DNA from: Nostoc sp. NIES-3756 | GTDB taxonomy: Bacteria; Cyanobacteriota; Cyanobacteriia; Cyanobacteriales; Nostocaceae | NCBI RefSeq assembly: GCF_001548375.1 | Contig: NZ_AP017295.1 | Coordinates: 1,054,001 to 1,118,000 of the forward strand | Direction: 5' to 3' | DNA: 64,000 bases | Part shown: positions 55,435 through 64,000 of the stretch, piece after piece | How the letters are laid out: every line of letters begins with the position of its first letter | How positions within the stretch are numbered: position 1 is the first letter of the stretch | Program-made: the position numbers and the translations under genes | Notes under the pieces: generated by a model | Seen by the model: only the letters and a program-made list of their open reading frames with translations | Databases searched by the model: none | What the model was told of the DNA's origin: nothing

Positions 55435-56316
55435 TCAATGATGAGATTGGTTTTCCTGATAGTCTGCTAAGAATGCTGCTATTGTTTGATTGAATCTCTG
55501 TGGTGCGGTTAAGAAAGGCCAGTGATTACCGGGAATTCGGCACAGGTGCAAGTTTTTAAGATAGGTTTTGTAGGGTTTGATTTGCCATTCTTGACGGTTT
55601 AGTCCCTGTTCTGGTTGGATGAACAAAGCTGGAGTTTCTAAGGGAATGGTGAAGCCGGGTACGCGCAATACTTCATCAAAAATACCATCACGGGCAGCTA
55701 TGGTAAATTTGCTACCCCAGCTACCATCGGGTTTCTGTTCGATTCCAGCTTGAAAGACTTGTTGTTGTAAAGGACTCCAGCCTTGGAATTGGTTTAATTT
55801 CTGTGCTGTTTGTTCGCCTTGTTCGTAGCTAGTAAAAGGCCCCATTGCTTTGAGGAAGGATAGGAAGCGGTAAAGCAGGGGAAATGTTAGCCGAAATAGG
55901 TTGGGCATTTTCCAAATGAAGATGGGATCAATTAACACCATACTCCGCAGGTATTGGGGATTTTGCCTCGCCCAGATGACGGCTAATTTACCTGTCCATG
56001 AATGACTAACTATGTGGGCAGATTTCCATCCTAGATGATCCATGAGGGCGTCTAGGTCGGCGATCGCACTCTCAAAGCTATAATCTTTCTCTGGCTTGCT
56101 ACTTTCGCCATGACCCCGCATATCTGGCGCTACTATGTGGTAGTCTGCGGCTAAGTAATCTCCTAAACTAGACCAAACTAAGGCATGATCGCCTAAACCA
56201 TGTAATAGCAACAAAGGTTCTTTACCACCTTGATTCCACTCCAAGAAAGATAGTTGGATATCTGGTTTTGATAGGGTTTGGCGTACAGGCATTGTCTCTA
56301 GTAATTCACTATGCAA
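55435..56316 (-). CDS. Alpha/beta-hydrolase
   Basis: A 293-residue protein. The oxyanion loop is LLLHGLGDHALVWSSLG, then VAPDMRGHGESSKP. The nucleophile elbow is VSHSWTGKLAV, where S-H-S-W-T-G replaces the common G-H-S-x-G; the last His is in IPGNHWPFLTAPQRFN. The acid is probably the Asp in LIDPIF or one near FDEVLRVPG. No signal peptide. Substrate unknown. The start could be M1 at 56316 or the Met at residue 9. Confidence 0.88.
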   Translation of the reverse strand: MHSELLETMPVRQTLSKPDIQLSFLEWNQGGKEPLLLLHGLGDHALVWSSLGDYLAADYHIVAPDMRGHGESSKPEKDYSFESAIADLDALMDHLGWKSAHIVSHSWTGKLAVIWARQNPQYLRSMVLIDPIFIWKMPNLFRLTFPLLYRFLSFLKAMGPFTSYEQGEQTAQKLNQFQGWSPLQQQVFQAGIEQKPDGSWGSKFTIAARDGIFDEVLRVPGFTIPLETPALFIQPEQGLNRQEWQIKPYKTYLKNLHLCRIPGNHWPFLTAPQRFNQTIAAFLADYQENQSHH

Positions 56317-56660
56317 AATGTTCTGAAGTAAGCAGTGCTTGATAACTGGTAAATCAGCGCTGTTACGGGTACTTTACAAAAACTAATATGTGGAATGCAA
56401 GTAGGGGCTTGTTATCCAGACTTTTTTTAGGGAATCATAAGTTTAGGTTTATTTTTAGTACTGTTTTTTCCTATTAGTAATTACCTAATTGCCAAAAAGG
56501 TCTTGTTCTCATAACTTAATTTCTTCCAAAAGTTTGTTATGACTATATCTTTTGATGGATTAGTAATCAATGCTAACTGTACTAACTAATCTATTAGGTA
56601 GTATATATTTCCCTCTTTGGTTATTCATGTACTAAACATCACATTTGTTATGTTTTTAAT
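56317..56660. other. Divergent promoter region
   Basis: 344 bp between the hydrolase and the 193-residue gene. AT-rich, no ORF, repeats or structured RNA recognised. Promoters for both genes are expected here. Confidence 0.35.
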
Positions 56661-57242
56661 ATGACTATAATTAGGAACAACTCTTTAAATAACTCAATAA
56701 GTTCTTCAGATCAATTAGCTCGTAAGCAAATTGAGAGACAGCGAATGCAAGATGTCCAGCTTTTGCTACTCAACTTATCTGAAAATGAAGAAGCTACGAT
56801 TAAACTGATCTTAGATTGTCTTTATGATATTGGTGCAGTCAATTTCATTAACCAAAGGTTTCGCTATCGACCTTTTAACAGAGTAATGAAATCAATTGCT
56901 CGGATGTCTAAACCTATATTTAAGATTTATGCTTGGCACTGGTTTAAGAAAAATTGCCCTCAACTAATTGCTAATTGGTTATACACTCAGGTAGCTTTTG
57001 AAAATCCCATTGCTGTTGCTCAAGAAATAGCTGTTGAGGCATCAACAATTCAGCAGCCTCAACTTTTACCAGCAGAAAATGCTATGCTTGAGGTTAAGGC
57101 TTTGCGCCATCAAATTAGATGGCTAAGTTGTATTACTATTATCTCACTTTCTACATTAGGCATAGTCATTGCTACATTTAACCGCAATCCACAAACATTA
57201 TTACAACGTAGCCCACAATATCAATCAAGTATATGCCGATAG
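56661..57242 (+). CDS. Uncharacterised protein with C-terminal membrane segment
   Basis: A 193-residue protein I do not recognise. Residues 20-75 are helical and charged (ARKQIERQRMQDVQLLLLNLSENEEATIKLILDCLYDIGAV), residues 75-130 are basic and aromatic (FRYRPFNRVMKSIARMSKPIFKIYAWHWFKK), and a hydrophobic segment (LSCITIISLSTLGIVIATF) near 155-173 is followed by a short tail. It is probably a tail-anchored membrane protein facing the cytosol. Alone, with a dispersed hairpin repeat after it. Confidence 0.7.
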   Translation: MTIIRNNSLNNSISSSDQLARKQIERQRMQDVQLLLLNLSENEEATIKLILDCLYDIGAVNFINQRFRYRPFNRVMKSIARMSKPIFKIYAWHWFKKNCPQLIANWLYTQVAFENPIAVAQEIAVEASTIQQPQLLPAENAMLEVKALRHQIRWLSCITIISLSTLGIVIATFNRNPQTLLQRSPQYQSSICR

Positions 57243-57255
57243 TTCAATATGTAGT

Positions 57256-57304
57256 TTGTAGTAAAGACTTTAGTCTTTTGTTAGGACTAAAGTCCTTACT
57301 ACAA
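57256..57304. repeat. Long hairpin repeat between convergent genes
   Basis: TTGTAGTAAAGACTTTAGTC pairs with GACTAAAGTCCTTACTACAA (one mismatch) around a 9-nt loop. It lies just before the convergent ArsC-like stop, so it may end both transcripts. Related to the hairpin at 792-824. Confidence 0.8.
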
Positions 57305-57315
57305 GCTTTAATTAT

Positions 57316-57675
57316 TTATGCAGTTATACTTAACTTCTCCTTAATTACTTTCTCATCTCTAAAGCCTACCGCAACGGCTGTATTATCATTAACAAAAACT
57401 GGACGTTTGAGTAACATTGCATCCTTAGCAAATGCTTCAATCCATTGTTCATCATTCCAATTCTTTTTTTCATCACCTAAAGCACGATAAGACTGACCAG
57501 AGGTATTGCGCATAGGTGCAGCACCTAAAGATTTTACCCAGTTTTGAATCATTTCTTTCGTGGGGGGAGTTTCTTTAGTATTGATAAATTCATAGTCAAT
57601 ATGATTATTTTGTAGCCAATTCAAGGCTTTTTTACAAGTACCACAGTTAGGTATTCCGTAAATTTGGATAGACAT
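57316..57675 (-). CDS. ArsC/Spx-family protein
   Basis: 119 residues from the ATG at 57675; a 17-residue upstream extension is open but not family-like. The thioredoxin-fold start is MSIQIYGIPNCGTCKKALNWLQ, with Cys12 as catalytic-type residue of a CGTC motif. Later blocks are KETPPTKEMIQNWVKSLG, MRNTSGQSYRALG and RPVFVNDNTAVAVGFRDE. The family includes glutaredoxin-dependent arsenate reductases (YffB-like) and Spx regulators. CxxC and the absence of an ars operon leave the role open. Confidence 0.85.
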   Translation of the reverse strand: MSIQIYGIPNCGTCKKALNWLQNNHIDYEFINTKETPPTKEMIQNWVKSLGAAPMRNTSGQSYRALGDEKKNWNDEQWIEAFAKDAMLLKRPVFVNDNTAVAVGFRDEKVIKEKLSITA

Positions 57676-57827
57676 GATAATTAGTAAATCATAGTTTGTA
57701 ATTAATATACAATTAAATAATGTCATATTTAATCATGGCTAATTAATGGCGAATTTATTTCATCTGAGTGGTAACAGGGAAAAGGTTTCACTTTTAACGA
57801 TTACCAACTGCTAATCTATACCATATT

Positions 57828-60800
57828 TTAATTGTTAGTATGAAGATAATATCTTAAGGATTTTCCAGGCTTACCTGTAATGACAAAAGCTGCCCAATAA
57901 TAAGGATGAGAATAAAGTTTTTTCTCTGAGGGCATTTTACTAATTCTATATAAATGAGTAGCTAAGTAAGCTTTGATTTTTATTTCATCTGGATCAAGAT
58001 TTTTGAGCAAATCTTCATACCATTGTGTTAGTTCTGCTGCTGTTAATTCTCTTAGCCAAAGAGTAGCTTCTGCTAAAGCTGTGTTTGCTGATTGTACTAA
58101 CTGTAGTCGGCGGTAAAACTCAATGATAACTAAAGCACTAGCAGATGATTCTACTGTCCAGAGGGTACTAACGACATGAGGAACGCCTTTATGGAAGAAA
58201 GCACTCACTAAGTCTATGTATTCACCTGTAGTTATTTGATTAGTAGCTACAGTTTCACAAGCAGAAAGGGTAATTAAGTTATATGTTGATAAATTCGTTT
58301 CGCAGATTTCTTCTAAAGTAAACTTATCTTTACCTGCTAACACTAACTCTGATGCTTTAGGCTCAATCGCACTATTGATTACCTGACCTGTAAAATGCAG
58401 TATATTATACTTTTCAAAAAAAGCGTTTTCAAAATTAACTTTAGTAGCTTCACTACCTTGAATGCGTAAGCGGCTTGCAAACATTTGGCTAACAACTTCA
58501 GCTTCTAGATTAGCAAATCTCAAAGTAGGATAAACTGTATTCTCAGGGTATTCTACACTCAATAATATTTGGTTATCAAACTGGGCAATGTCTGTATTTC
58601 TTGCAGATAATCCCGATTGGATATTTGGTAGGTAGCTGATATTTACAATGGGAATTGCTTCAGTAACTGGATTAAACTGAAATAAAGAATGCAGAGGTAA
58701 TCTAAATAAATCACGGTGGGGAACTAAGATTAGTTCGGTAATACCTTCCAGTTCTTGATGGATTGTGTCGATTTCTAGAATGTTTTTCAACTGCAACAAT
58801 CTATCTTCCATCTCCACACGCCAAGAATGATTGTTTTTGCTTTGTTGGTCTTGGGCTTGCTGGCGATACTCTTGATAGGTTTGTTGCCAATCTTCTAACC
58901 AATTTTCAAATGCAATTAGCCGTCTATTAGCTTCGGGTAGCGGTAAATCTTGTAGGGGTGTGGCGCTAATAGTTCCAGTATCTTGAACTGGTGTAAAAAC
59001 GAGAATTGGTGAAGGGGCTTGGTCTTTAATAATGAATGTGTGTAAGGCAACTGGGCTAAGATGCCAATAAATAATTGCCGTTTGGGGATTGAGTAGTTGT
59101 TGAACTGAGCGATAATTTAACGGTTGAATGTCTGCATTCCAACCAAATAATTGCCAAGTAAAACAAGCATTTTTTCCCTGTTCGGCAATTTCCCAAGCTT
59201 CTACTAAATCACCATATTCTACAAATATATCAACTGCTAATTGGGTAAATCCGATAAATTTTAGGGCTAGTTGTTTTTTAATTTCATTATTGCGTCCTGG
59301 TTCATTAAGTAATTTTTGTAATAAATTTGCGCCACGTTGCTGTAATTCTTGGGCTTGTGCTGTTTGTCCTAGCCCCAGTAATGCTTTAACGAGAAATTGT
59401 AAAACTTCTAAATGTAACTGCGGAAAACCTGCAATTGTGAGTGTTAATAAAGCTTGATTGTATTCGGTGACTGCTTTACGCCAATAGTTACGAGATGTAG
59501 AATGTTTTTTACCTTGTTCGTAGTATGTATTAGCGATCGCCAAATGCAATCTCCCCCAACCTTCTGGGTGTGTATCTGGGCGAATATGTTTTAAACCTTC
59601 TTGATAACTAGCTAATTTACCTTCATGACCAGCTAATTTTAAGGCAGAATTATTTGTGGCTACGGCAGTTAATAAATTGAGTGGTGTTTCTGTCTCACTT
59701 AAATTACCAATAGCCGTCCCTCTACCAATCCATGCTTCCCAGTAGTCCGACTTGAATTGTAAGGCGTTGTCATAACAAACGATCGCCTCTAAATATCTTT
59801 CTAAATAAAACAACGCCACCGCTTGGTTATACCAAGCTAAGTGAAAATCTGGCTTAATGGCTATGGCTTGCTTATAGGATGCGATCGCTTCTTCACGGCG
59901 ACCTAAATTTTCTAAAGCCACACCCCGGTTATACCAAGCTAGGTAAAAATCTGGTTGGGTAGATAAGGCTTGATCCCAAGATGCGATCGCATCTGACCAT
60001 TGTTTTAAGTTAAACAACACCACACCCCGGTCAATCCAAACTTCGTGGAAGTCCGGGTGAATTTCCAAGGCTTGATCATAAGAAGCGATCGCTGCTTGGT
60101 ATTGTTCATCAATACCTAAAGCAATTCCTCGGTAATACCAGTTTTCTGGGTCATCGGGTGATAAAGCCAAGGCTTCGTCATAAGAAGCGATCGCTTCACT
60201 AATTTGTCCTACCTTCAACTCCGCCCAGCCCTTACTAGACCAGACCTCCGGCGTATCCGACTGGATAGTAATTGCTTGTTTAAATGAGGCGATCGCTTCC
60301 TCATACAATCCCAATTGTCCTAAAGTACCGCCTCGGTTATACCAAGCTTTGTAATAATCAGGCTTGAGTTCAATGGCTTGGTCGTAAGAAGCGATCGCTT
60401 CGACAAACTGTTCTAAATGGAACAGAGTTAAACCACGATTAAACCAGTATTCGTAAGAGTTGGGGTGTAATTGAATTGCTTGTTCATAAGCGGCGATCGC
60501 TCCGGACAAATCACCCGTTTTTGCTAACTGCAACCCTTGGTAATATAGCGCCTGAGCCTTAATAAAAGCATTGGATTGTTCACTGGTAGTAGTCGGTGAC
60601 TGGTTTGTTTGCATGATCAAATTAGCCGCCAACTGCTGGACTAAATTCGTACTTTGATCCAGCCGCACCATTAATTCATCTAAAGTGTAAGCAACATTAG
60701 GTTCTAAATTAACTAACGACTGATCCCAATCACTTTGAGTTGATACTATAGCTGCTGAGTTTTGTTGCCTATAATCTAATACCAGTTCCCCTAAGTTACT

Positions 60801-61754
60801 GATAACATCTTCCTGCGCTGGTATTAGTAAAGCTGGTGCTGTAAATTCTACTTCTTGATACTCCCAATTGTCTTGGTGTAAATTTTCTATTGTTTCATCC
60901 ACTGGTTGAGTCGGTGCTGTTAAATATTCCCAGTTCTCTTGGGGTAAATTCTCTGTTGTGGTTTCATCTATTGAATCAGTCGAGGCTGTTGGATATTCCC
61001 AACTTTCTTCATGTAATTCTTCGCTTATATCTTCGTTTACTGATTCAGTTGGATTGATTTGATATTCCCAACTCAATTCTTGTAAATTACTAATTGTATC
61101 TTCCTGAATTAATTCATTGGGAGTAATTTGATATTCCCAACTCAATTCTTGTAAATTACTAATTGTATCTATATTATTAACAGGCTCAATCTCTGGTGTC
61201 GCCTGATAAGCCCTAACTTGTGGTTCTTCCGACTCCCATAATAAATCTCCCAAGTTACGGATTAATTCTTGTCCAGGGGAATTTGGAATATGTTCGCTAA
61301 GTTCTAAGGCTGTAGCCGATGATGTTTCCTGCTCCTCATCAACTTCATCTATTTCTATAAATTCCTTATTTAGCAAACGGATACCAATATCATAGGAAAG
61401 TTCTCCTACTTTCCCAATTCCTAATTCACCTAACTGCACCATTTGTCTACCTAAATCATGATTTGGTGCAGGTGATATTAATAGTCTTTCACCGAATAAT
61501 AATAGCCAATCTATCCAGCGCTCAACACTAATACGGTCTTCCATCCGTTGCAAAAACTTAACTGCCCACTGCTGTCCTCGTCCTTGTTCTACACCTTGTA
61601 GCAGTTGAGTAAACAGCAGTTCCAAATCCGCATTAGTTAGTACAGGAGGTTCTTCTGCCACCTGTTTATTGACACCCTTGAAATAATCAGTTTGTGGATT
61701 ATCAACTGGGTGTTTGTCAAAAGTTTTAAGCCACTGAAATAGCCGAGTGAGCAT
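57828..61754 (-). CDS. TPR-CHAT protease-like protein
   Basis: A 1308-residue protein. It starts MLTRLFQWLK (amphipathic helix), then a helical module at about 36-130 (QQWAVKFLQRMEDRIS...MVQLGELGIGKVGELSYDIGIRLL). An acidic linker has five WEY repeats and a TLDELMVRLDQSTNLVQQLAANL segment. About nine TPRs (34-residue, GLTLFHLEQFVEAIASYDQAIELKP type) follow. The C-terminal CHAT domain has a His in YNILHFTGQV and the catalytic-type Cys in ITLSACETVA. CHAT is a caspase-clan peptidase, and TPR-CHAT proteins are effectors in some bacterial defence systems. Substrate unknown. The short gene at 62009 shares its N-terminal modules. Confidence 0.9.
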   Translation of the reverse strand: MLTRLFQWLKTFDKHPVDNPQTDYFKGVNKQVAEEPPVLTNADLELLFTQLLQGVEQGRGQQWAVKFLQRMEDRISVERWIDWLLLFGERLLISPAPNHDLGRQMVQLGELGIGKVGELSYDIGIRLLNKEFIEIDEVDEEQETSSATALELSEHIPNSPGQELIRNLGDLLWESEEPQVRAYQATPEIEPVNNIDTISNLQELSWEYQITPNELIQEDTISNLQELSWEYQINPTESVNEDISEELHEESWEYPTASTDSIDETTTENLPQENWEYLTAPTQPVDETIENLHQDNWEYQEVEFTAPALLIPAQEDVISNLGELVLDYRQQNSAAIVSTQSDWDQSLVNLEPNVAYTLDELMVRLDQSTNLVQQLAANLIMQTNQSPTTTSEQSNAFIKAQALYYQGLQLAKTGDLSGAIAAYEQAIQLHPNSYEYWFNRGLTLFHLEQFVEAIASYDQAIELKPDYYKAWYNRGGTLGQLGLYEEAIASFKQAITIQSDTPEVWSSKGWAELKVGQISEAIASYDEALALSPDDPENWYYRGIALGIDEQYQAAIASYDQALEIHPDFHEVWIDRGVVLFNLKQWSDAIASWDQALSTQPDFYLAWYNRGVALENLGRREEAIASYKQAIAIKPDFHLAWYNQAVALFYLERYLEAIVCYDNALQFKSDYWEAWIGRGTAIGNLSETETPLNLLTAVATNNSALKLAGHEGKLASYQEGLKHIRPDTHPEGWGRLHLAIANTYYEQGKKHSTSRNYWRKAVTEYNQALLTLTIAGFPQLHLEVLQFLVKALLGLGQTAQAQELQQRGANLLQKLLNEPGRNNEIKKQLALKFIGFTQLAVDIFVEYGDLVEAWEIAEQGKNACFTWQLFGWNADIQPLNYRSVQQLLNPQTAIIYWHLSPVALHTFIIKDQAPSPILVFTPVQDTGTISATPLQDLPLPEANRRLIAFENWLEDWQQTYQEYRQQAQDQQSKNNHSWRVEMEDRLLQLKNILEIDTIHQELEGITELILVPHRDLFRLPLHSLFQFNPVTEAIPIVNISYLPNIQSGLSARNTDIAQFDNQILLSVEYPENTVYPTLRFANLEAEVVSQMFASRLRIQGSEATKVNFENAFFEKYNILHFTGQVINSAIEPKASELVLAGKDKFTLEEICETNLSTYNLITLSACETVATNQITTGEYIDLVSAFFHKGVPHVVSTLWTVESSASALVIIEFYRRLQLVQSANTALAEATLWLRELTAAELTQWYEDLLKNLDPDEIKIKAYLATHLYRISKMPSEKKLYSHPYYWAAFVITGKPGKSLRYYLHTNN
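59779..60500. repeat. HIP1 octamers at exact 102-bp period within TPR codons
   Basis: GCGATCGC starts at 59881, 59983, 60085, 60187, 60289, 60391 and 60493, with a degenerate form (ACGATCGC) at 59779. The spacing is exactly one 34-codon TPR. Each octamer encodes the Ala-Ile-Ala of the repeat (EAIASYDQA). Confidence 0.93.
61058..61170. repeat. WEY-coding tandem repeat
   Basis: The segment ttgatattcccaactcaattc...aattgtatct occurs twice, 69 bp apart (23 codons), and is nearly identical. Less similar copies towards 60860 complete five WEY units in the CHAT protein linker. Confidence 0.8.
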
Positions 61755-62008
61755 TTGCCATACTCTTGGATTTTACTTAACGTAGATTGTAGCGACCGTT
61801 GTGTTTAAGCACATCATGATAACTCATAATTTCCGTGAAATCTACGAAAATTAACATAGTTTTCCAGATTAGGGGAGTTGGGAATAGGGAAGTGAAGGAA
61901 GATGAGAAAGTAGGGGGAGATGAGGAAGTAGGGGGAGATTAAGCAAAAATTTTAACTACCTTATTTCTGACTCTGTGAAAAGCTAAAACCACATCCCCCT
62001 CATCTCTC
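61755..62008. repeat. G-rich low-complexity repeat between CHAT gene and its short relative
   Basis: The units agtagggggagatgagga and aatagggaagtgaaggaagatgag repeat irregularly at 61870-61940, an STRR-like tract. The rest of the 254 bp is unremarkable. The CHAT gene promoter must lie here unless it is cotranscribed with the upstream gene. Confidence 0.6.
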
Positions 62009-62689
62009 TCATCCCTCACTCCCAGCTTCCTGACTTGCATGATACTGACTCATCAAAGTCTCCACAATTGCTTGCGGATCGTCTGTTTCCACTCCTAGCT
62101 GTTCGGCTATCTGCTGGCGGAGGTTTTCATCCTGCTGCAACATGATAAACAACTGATCAAGGGTAACAGTTTGATATTCCCCCTCTGGGTTTTCCTCAGT
62201 TGCGGAAACACTTTCCTCTGTATATAATACATTAGTACTATCAACGTCTGGGCCATCATATTCCCAGATTGGTTCGCCTTGATTGCGGCTTAACACCTGC
62301 ATACCAATGTCGTAGGCGACATCGCCTATTTCCCCAACGCCCAATTCACCCAGTTGGACTAATCGAGCTGCTAATTCATTATTTGGTGAGGAGGATGCTA
62401 GTAATTTTTCGCCAAAACGCTTTAACCAATCTACCCATTGTGCAGTCGTGACACGATGCTCAACATTTTGTAGCCACTTGACAGCCCAAGCTTCGCCTCG
62501 CACCTGATGCACTCCTTCAAGCAATTCAGTGAACAGAAATTCTAAATCTGTATCACTGAGGGGTGGTGCTGGTTGTTTTGTCACGGTAGGACTAGTTCTT
62601 ACCGCAGTTTGTTTCTTACCACCACCAAACAAGCGTTGAAAAAAACTTTTCAGCCATTGGACGAGCCGCCTGAGCATTTGCTGTACCAT
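62009..62689 (-). CDS. Short relative of the CHAT protein lacking TPR and protease domains
   Basis: A 226-residue protein. MLRRLVQWLKSFFQRLFGG is an amphipathic, basic N-terminal helix. Residues about 45-135 (DTDLEFLFTELLEGVHQVRGEAWAVKWLQNVEHRV...VQLGELGVGEIGDVAYDIGMQVL) are clearly homologous to the same region of the CHAT protein downstream. It then has one WEY motif and a TLDQLFIMLQQDENLRQQIAEQL segment matching that of the CHAT protein. No catalytic motif. Same strand, 254 bp upstream, so probably coexpressed. I infer an adaptor, membrane anchor or regulator of the CHAT protein. Confidence 0.85.
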   Translation of the reverse strand: MVQQMLRRLVQWLKSFFQRLFGGGKKQTAVRTSPTVTKQPAPPLSDTDLEFLFTELLEGVHQVRGEAWAVKWLQNVEHRVTTAQWVDWLKRFGEKLLASSSPNNELAARLVQLGELGVGEIGDVAYDIGMQVLSRNQGEPIWEYDGPDVDSTNVLYTEESVSATEENPEGEYQTVTLDQLFIMLQQDENLRQQIAEQLGVETDDPQAIVETLMSQYHASQEAGSEG

Positions 62690-62955
62690 CTACTATTGTT
62701 TCCCCTAAGATTGTAGCCATCGCCTAAAGCTGGCGATCGCATTCACCAAGTCGATATAAGTGAATTTCACTAATTCTCTTCTAGGGTATGCCACAGTTTC
62801 CAATATATGTGGCAAAGTTTAAAATGGTTTAACTTCATTCACCATTCAAAATGTTCAGCCTCTTTAGGGAAAAAATACTAACGATGGGGTGTAAGTAAAT
62901 TTAAGGCAAACTGCTTCCTAAATCAACCCTAAAAGGTATTGACTTTTTCCCAACC

Positions 62956-64000
62956 ATGTCTTATGAACCCCTGCACCACAAGTATCGCCCAAAGAGTTTT
63001 GCTGAACTGGTGGGGCAAGAGGCGATCGCTACTACTCTCACCAATGCTATCCGCACAGCTAAAATAGCCCCTGCATACTTATTTACAGGCCCCAGAGGTA
63101 CAGGTAAAACCTCCAGCGCCCGGATTCTTGCTAAATCCCTCAACTGTCTTAAAAGTGACAAGCCCACGGCTGAACCCTGTGGCGTTTGTGATGTGTGTCA
63201 GGGAATTACCAAAGGCTACTCCCTGGACGTAATCGAAATTGATGCTGCTAGTAATACAGGTGTAGACAACATCCGCGAACTGATAGAAAAAGCCCAGTTC
63301 GCGCCCGTACAGTGTCGTTATAAAGTTTACGTGGTCGATGAATGTCATATGCTCAGTAGTGCGGCATTCAATGCGCTACTTAAAACACTAGAAGAACCAC
63401 CCAAGCATGTAGTTTTTGTTTTAGCCACAACTGACCCACAACGAGTATTACCGACAATTATTTCTCGTTGTCAGAGATTTGATTTTAGACGTATTCAACT
63501 AGAGGCGATGGTGAAGCATTTAATTGCGATCGCCTCCAAAGAAAATATTAGTATCTCCTCAGAAGCTGTAACATTAGTAGCCCAATTATCCCAAGGTGGA
63601 TTACGGGACGCAGAAAGTTTACTCGACCAGTTAGCCTTATTACCAAATGAAGTCACACCGGATAAAGTATGGGATTTAGTCGGTTCAGTCAGTGAACGAG
63701 ACTTGTTGATGTTGCTGGAAGCGATCGCCCAAGATAAGCCAGAAGTAGTATTAGACTGTGCTAGGCAAATCTTAGATCGCGGTCGAGAACCCTTAACCAT
63801 TCTGCAAAACCTCGCCGCCTTCTACCGCGACTTACTCATAGCCAAAACAGCCCCCAATCGTCATGATTTAGTAGCTTGCACTCAACAAACCTGGAAATCA
63901 CTAGTTGAGTCCGCCCAATCATTGCCCATAAGTACAATCTTGCTAGGGCAGAAACACCTACAAGAAGCAGAACTACAAATTAAAAATACCACCCAACCCC
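62956..64000 (+). CDS. dnaX: DNA polymerase III gamma/tau subunit, partial
   Basis: The frame starts at the ATG at 62956 (MSYEPLHHKYRPKSFAELVGQEAIA) and is open to the window end (348 residues). Clamp-loader AAA+ motifs are Walker A FTGPRGTGKTSSAR, the zinc knuckle with CGVCDVCQG, Walker B VYVVDECHML, and the SRC motif IISRCQRFDF. It loads the sliding clamp for replication. No intein interrupts the visible part, although some cyanobacterial dnaX genes carry one. The C-terminal tau region lies outside the window. Confidence 0.96.
   Translation, partial: MSYEPLHHKYRPKSFAELVGQEAIATTLTNAIRTAKIAPAYLFTGPRGTGKTSSARILAKSLNCLKSDKPTAEPCGVCDVCQGITKGYSLDVIEIDAASNTGVDNIRELIEKAQFAPVQCRYKVYVVDECHMLSSAAFNALLKTLEEPPKHVVFVLATTDPQRVLPTIISRCQRFDFRRIQLEAMVKHLIAIASKENISISSEAVTLVAQLSQGGLRDAESLLDQLALLPNEVTPDKVWDLVGSVSERDLLMLLEAIAQDKPEVVLDCARQILDRGREPLTILQNLAAFYRDLLIAKTAPNRHDLVACTQQTWKSLVESAQSLPISTILLGQKHLQEAELQIKNTTQP

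Noticed and set aside
62956..64000. A possible intein in dnaX
   Set aside because: The visible coding sequence is continuous through Walker A, Walker B and SRC motifs. Only the unseen C-terminal part could carry one.
1..64000. tRNA, rRNA, insertion-sequence transposase or prophage genes
   Set aside because: I looked for cloverleaf-like sequence, transposase motifs and phage genes and found none. Only small non-coding repeats suggest mobility.

Overview
The window looks like chromosome of a filamentous, probably heterocyst-forming cyanobacterium of the Nostoc/Anabaena/Calothrix group (Nostocales). The evidence is the photosynthetic gene set (psaA, psaB, psaK, petC, petA), the many copies of the HIP1 octamer GCGATCGC, several arrays of heptanucleotide tandem repeats (STRR) in the gaps, and cyanobacterium-specific families such as DUF3067, PEP-CTERM proteins, zinc-ribbon Ser/Thr kinases and STAND/WD40 or CHAT/TPR proteins. 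I do not assign a species.

Layout. 1-5.5 kb: tldE (partial) and tldD (a modular peptidase pair), cysS, a His-rich CobW-type GTPase and a GIY-YIG protein. 5.5-12.3 kb: an accessory island with a 1478-residue caspase-STAND NTPase-WD40 protein, divergent from a two-gene operon that encodes a small soluble protein and a coiled-coil protein with two C-terminal membrane segments. 12.4-20.7 kb: a thioredoxin-like [2Fe-2S] ferredoxin, an SLH protein, dxs, a Gfo/Idh/MocA oxidoreductase, a secreted beta-propeller and a broken ORF. 20.7-25.4 kb: psaA-psaB. 26-34.6 kb: a Pro-rich lipoprotein, glutaminase, psaK, an FtsH protease, an FMN reductase, an Uma2 remnant, a ferrochelatase-like protein with a His7 tail and a small alpha/beta-hydrolase-like protein. 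34.8-42.5 kb: an MFS transporter, ilvB with an appended zinc ribbon, petC-petA, DUF3067 and tatC-csaA. 42.9-57.7 kb: a PEP-CTERM protein, murJ, a cupin, a pentapeptide protein, an LCP protein, GDP-mannose pyrophosphorylase, an ABC1/UbiB kinase, an ABC-2 exporter, a zinc-ribbon kinase-like protein, a hydrolase and an ArsC/Spx-like protein. 57.8-62.7 kb: a TPR-CHAT protease and a short relative that shares its non-catalytic regions. 62.9 kb to the end: dnaX (partial).

How the genes work together. Photosynthetic electron transfer is represented by PSI core subunits and by cytochrome f and Rieske. tatC lies close to petC, and the Rieske N terminus has a twin-arginine Tat-type signal. Cell-envelope functions (murJ, LCP, GDP-mannose synthesis, ABC-2 export, SLH, PEP-CTERM) are spread over the second half. 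Two loci carry caspase-clan (C14/CHAT) peptidases with NTPase or TPR sensor modules. They are the best candidates for a poorly described conflict or regulated-death system: the caspase-STAND gene with its divergent membrane-protein operon, and the CHAT-TPR gene with its short relative.

Repeats are a strong theme. STRR arrays abut or form the start region of two genes. A dispersed GC-rich repeat has been absorbed in frame into the caspase gene. HIP1 octamers sit at an exact 102-bp period inside the TPR array.
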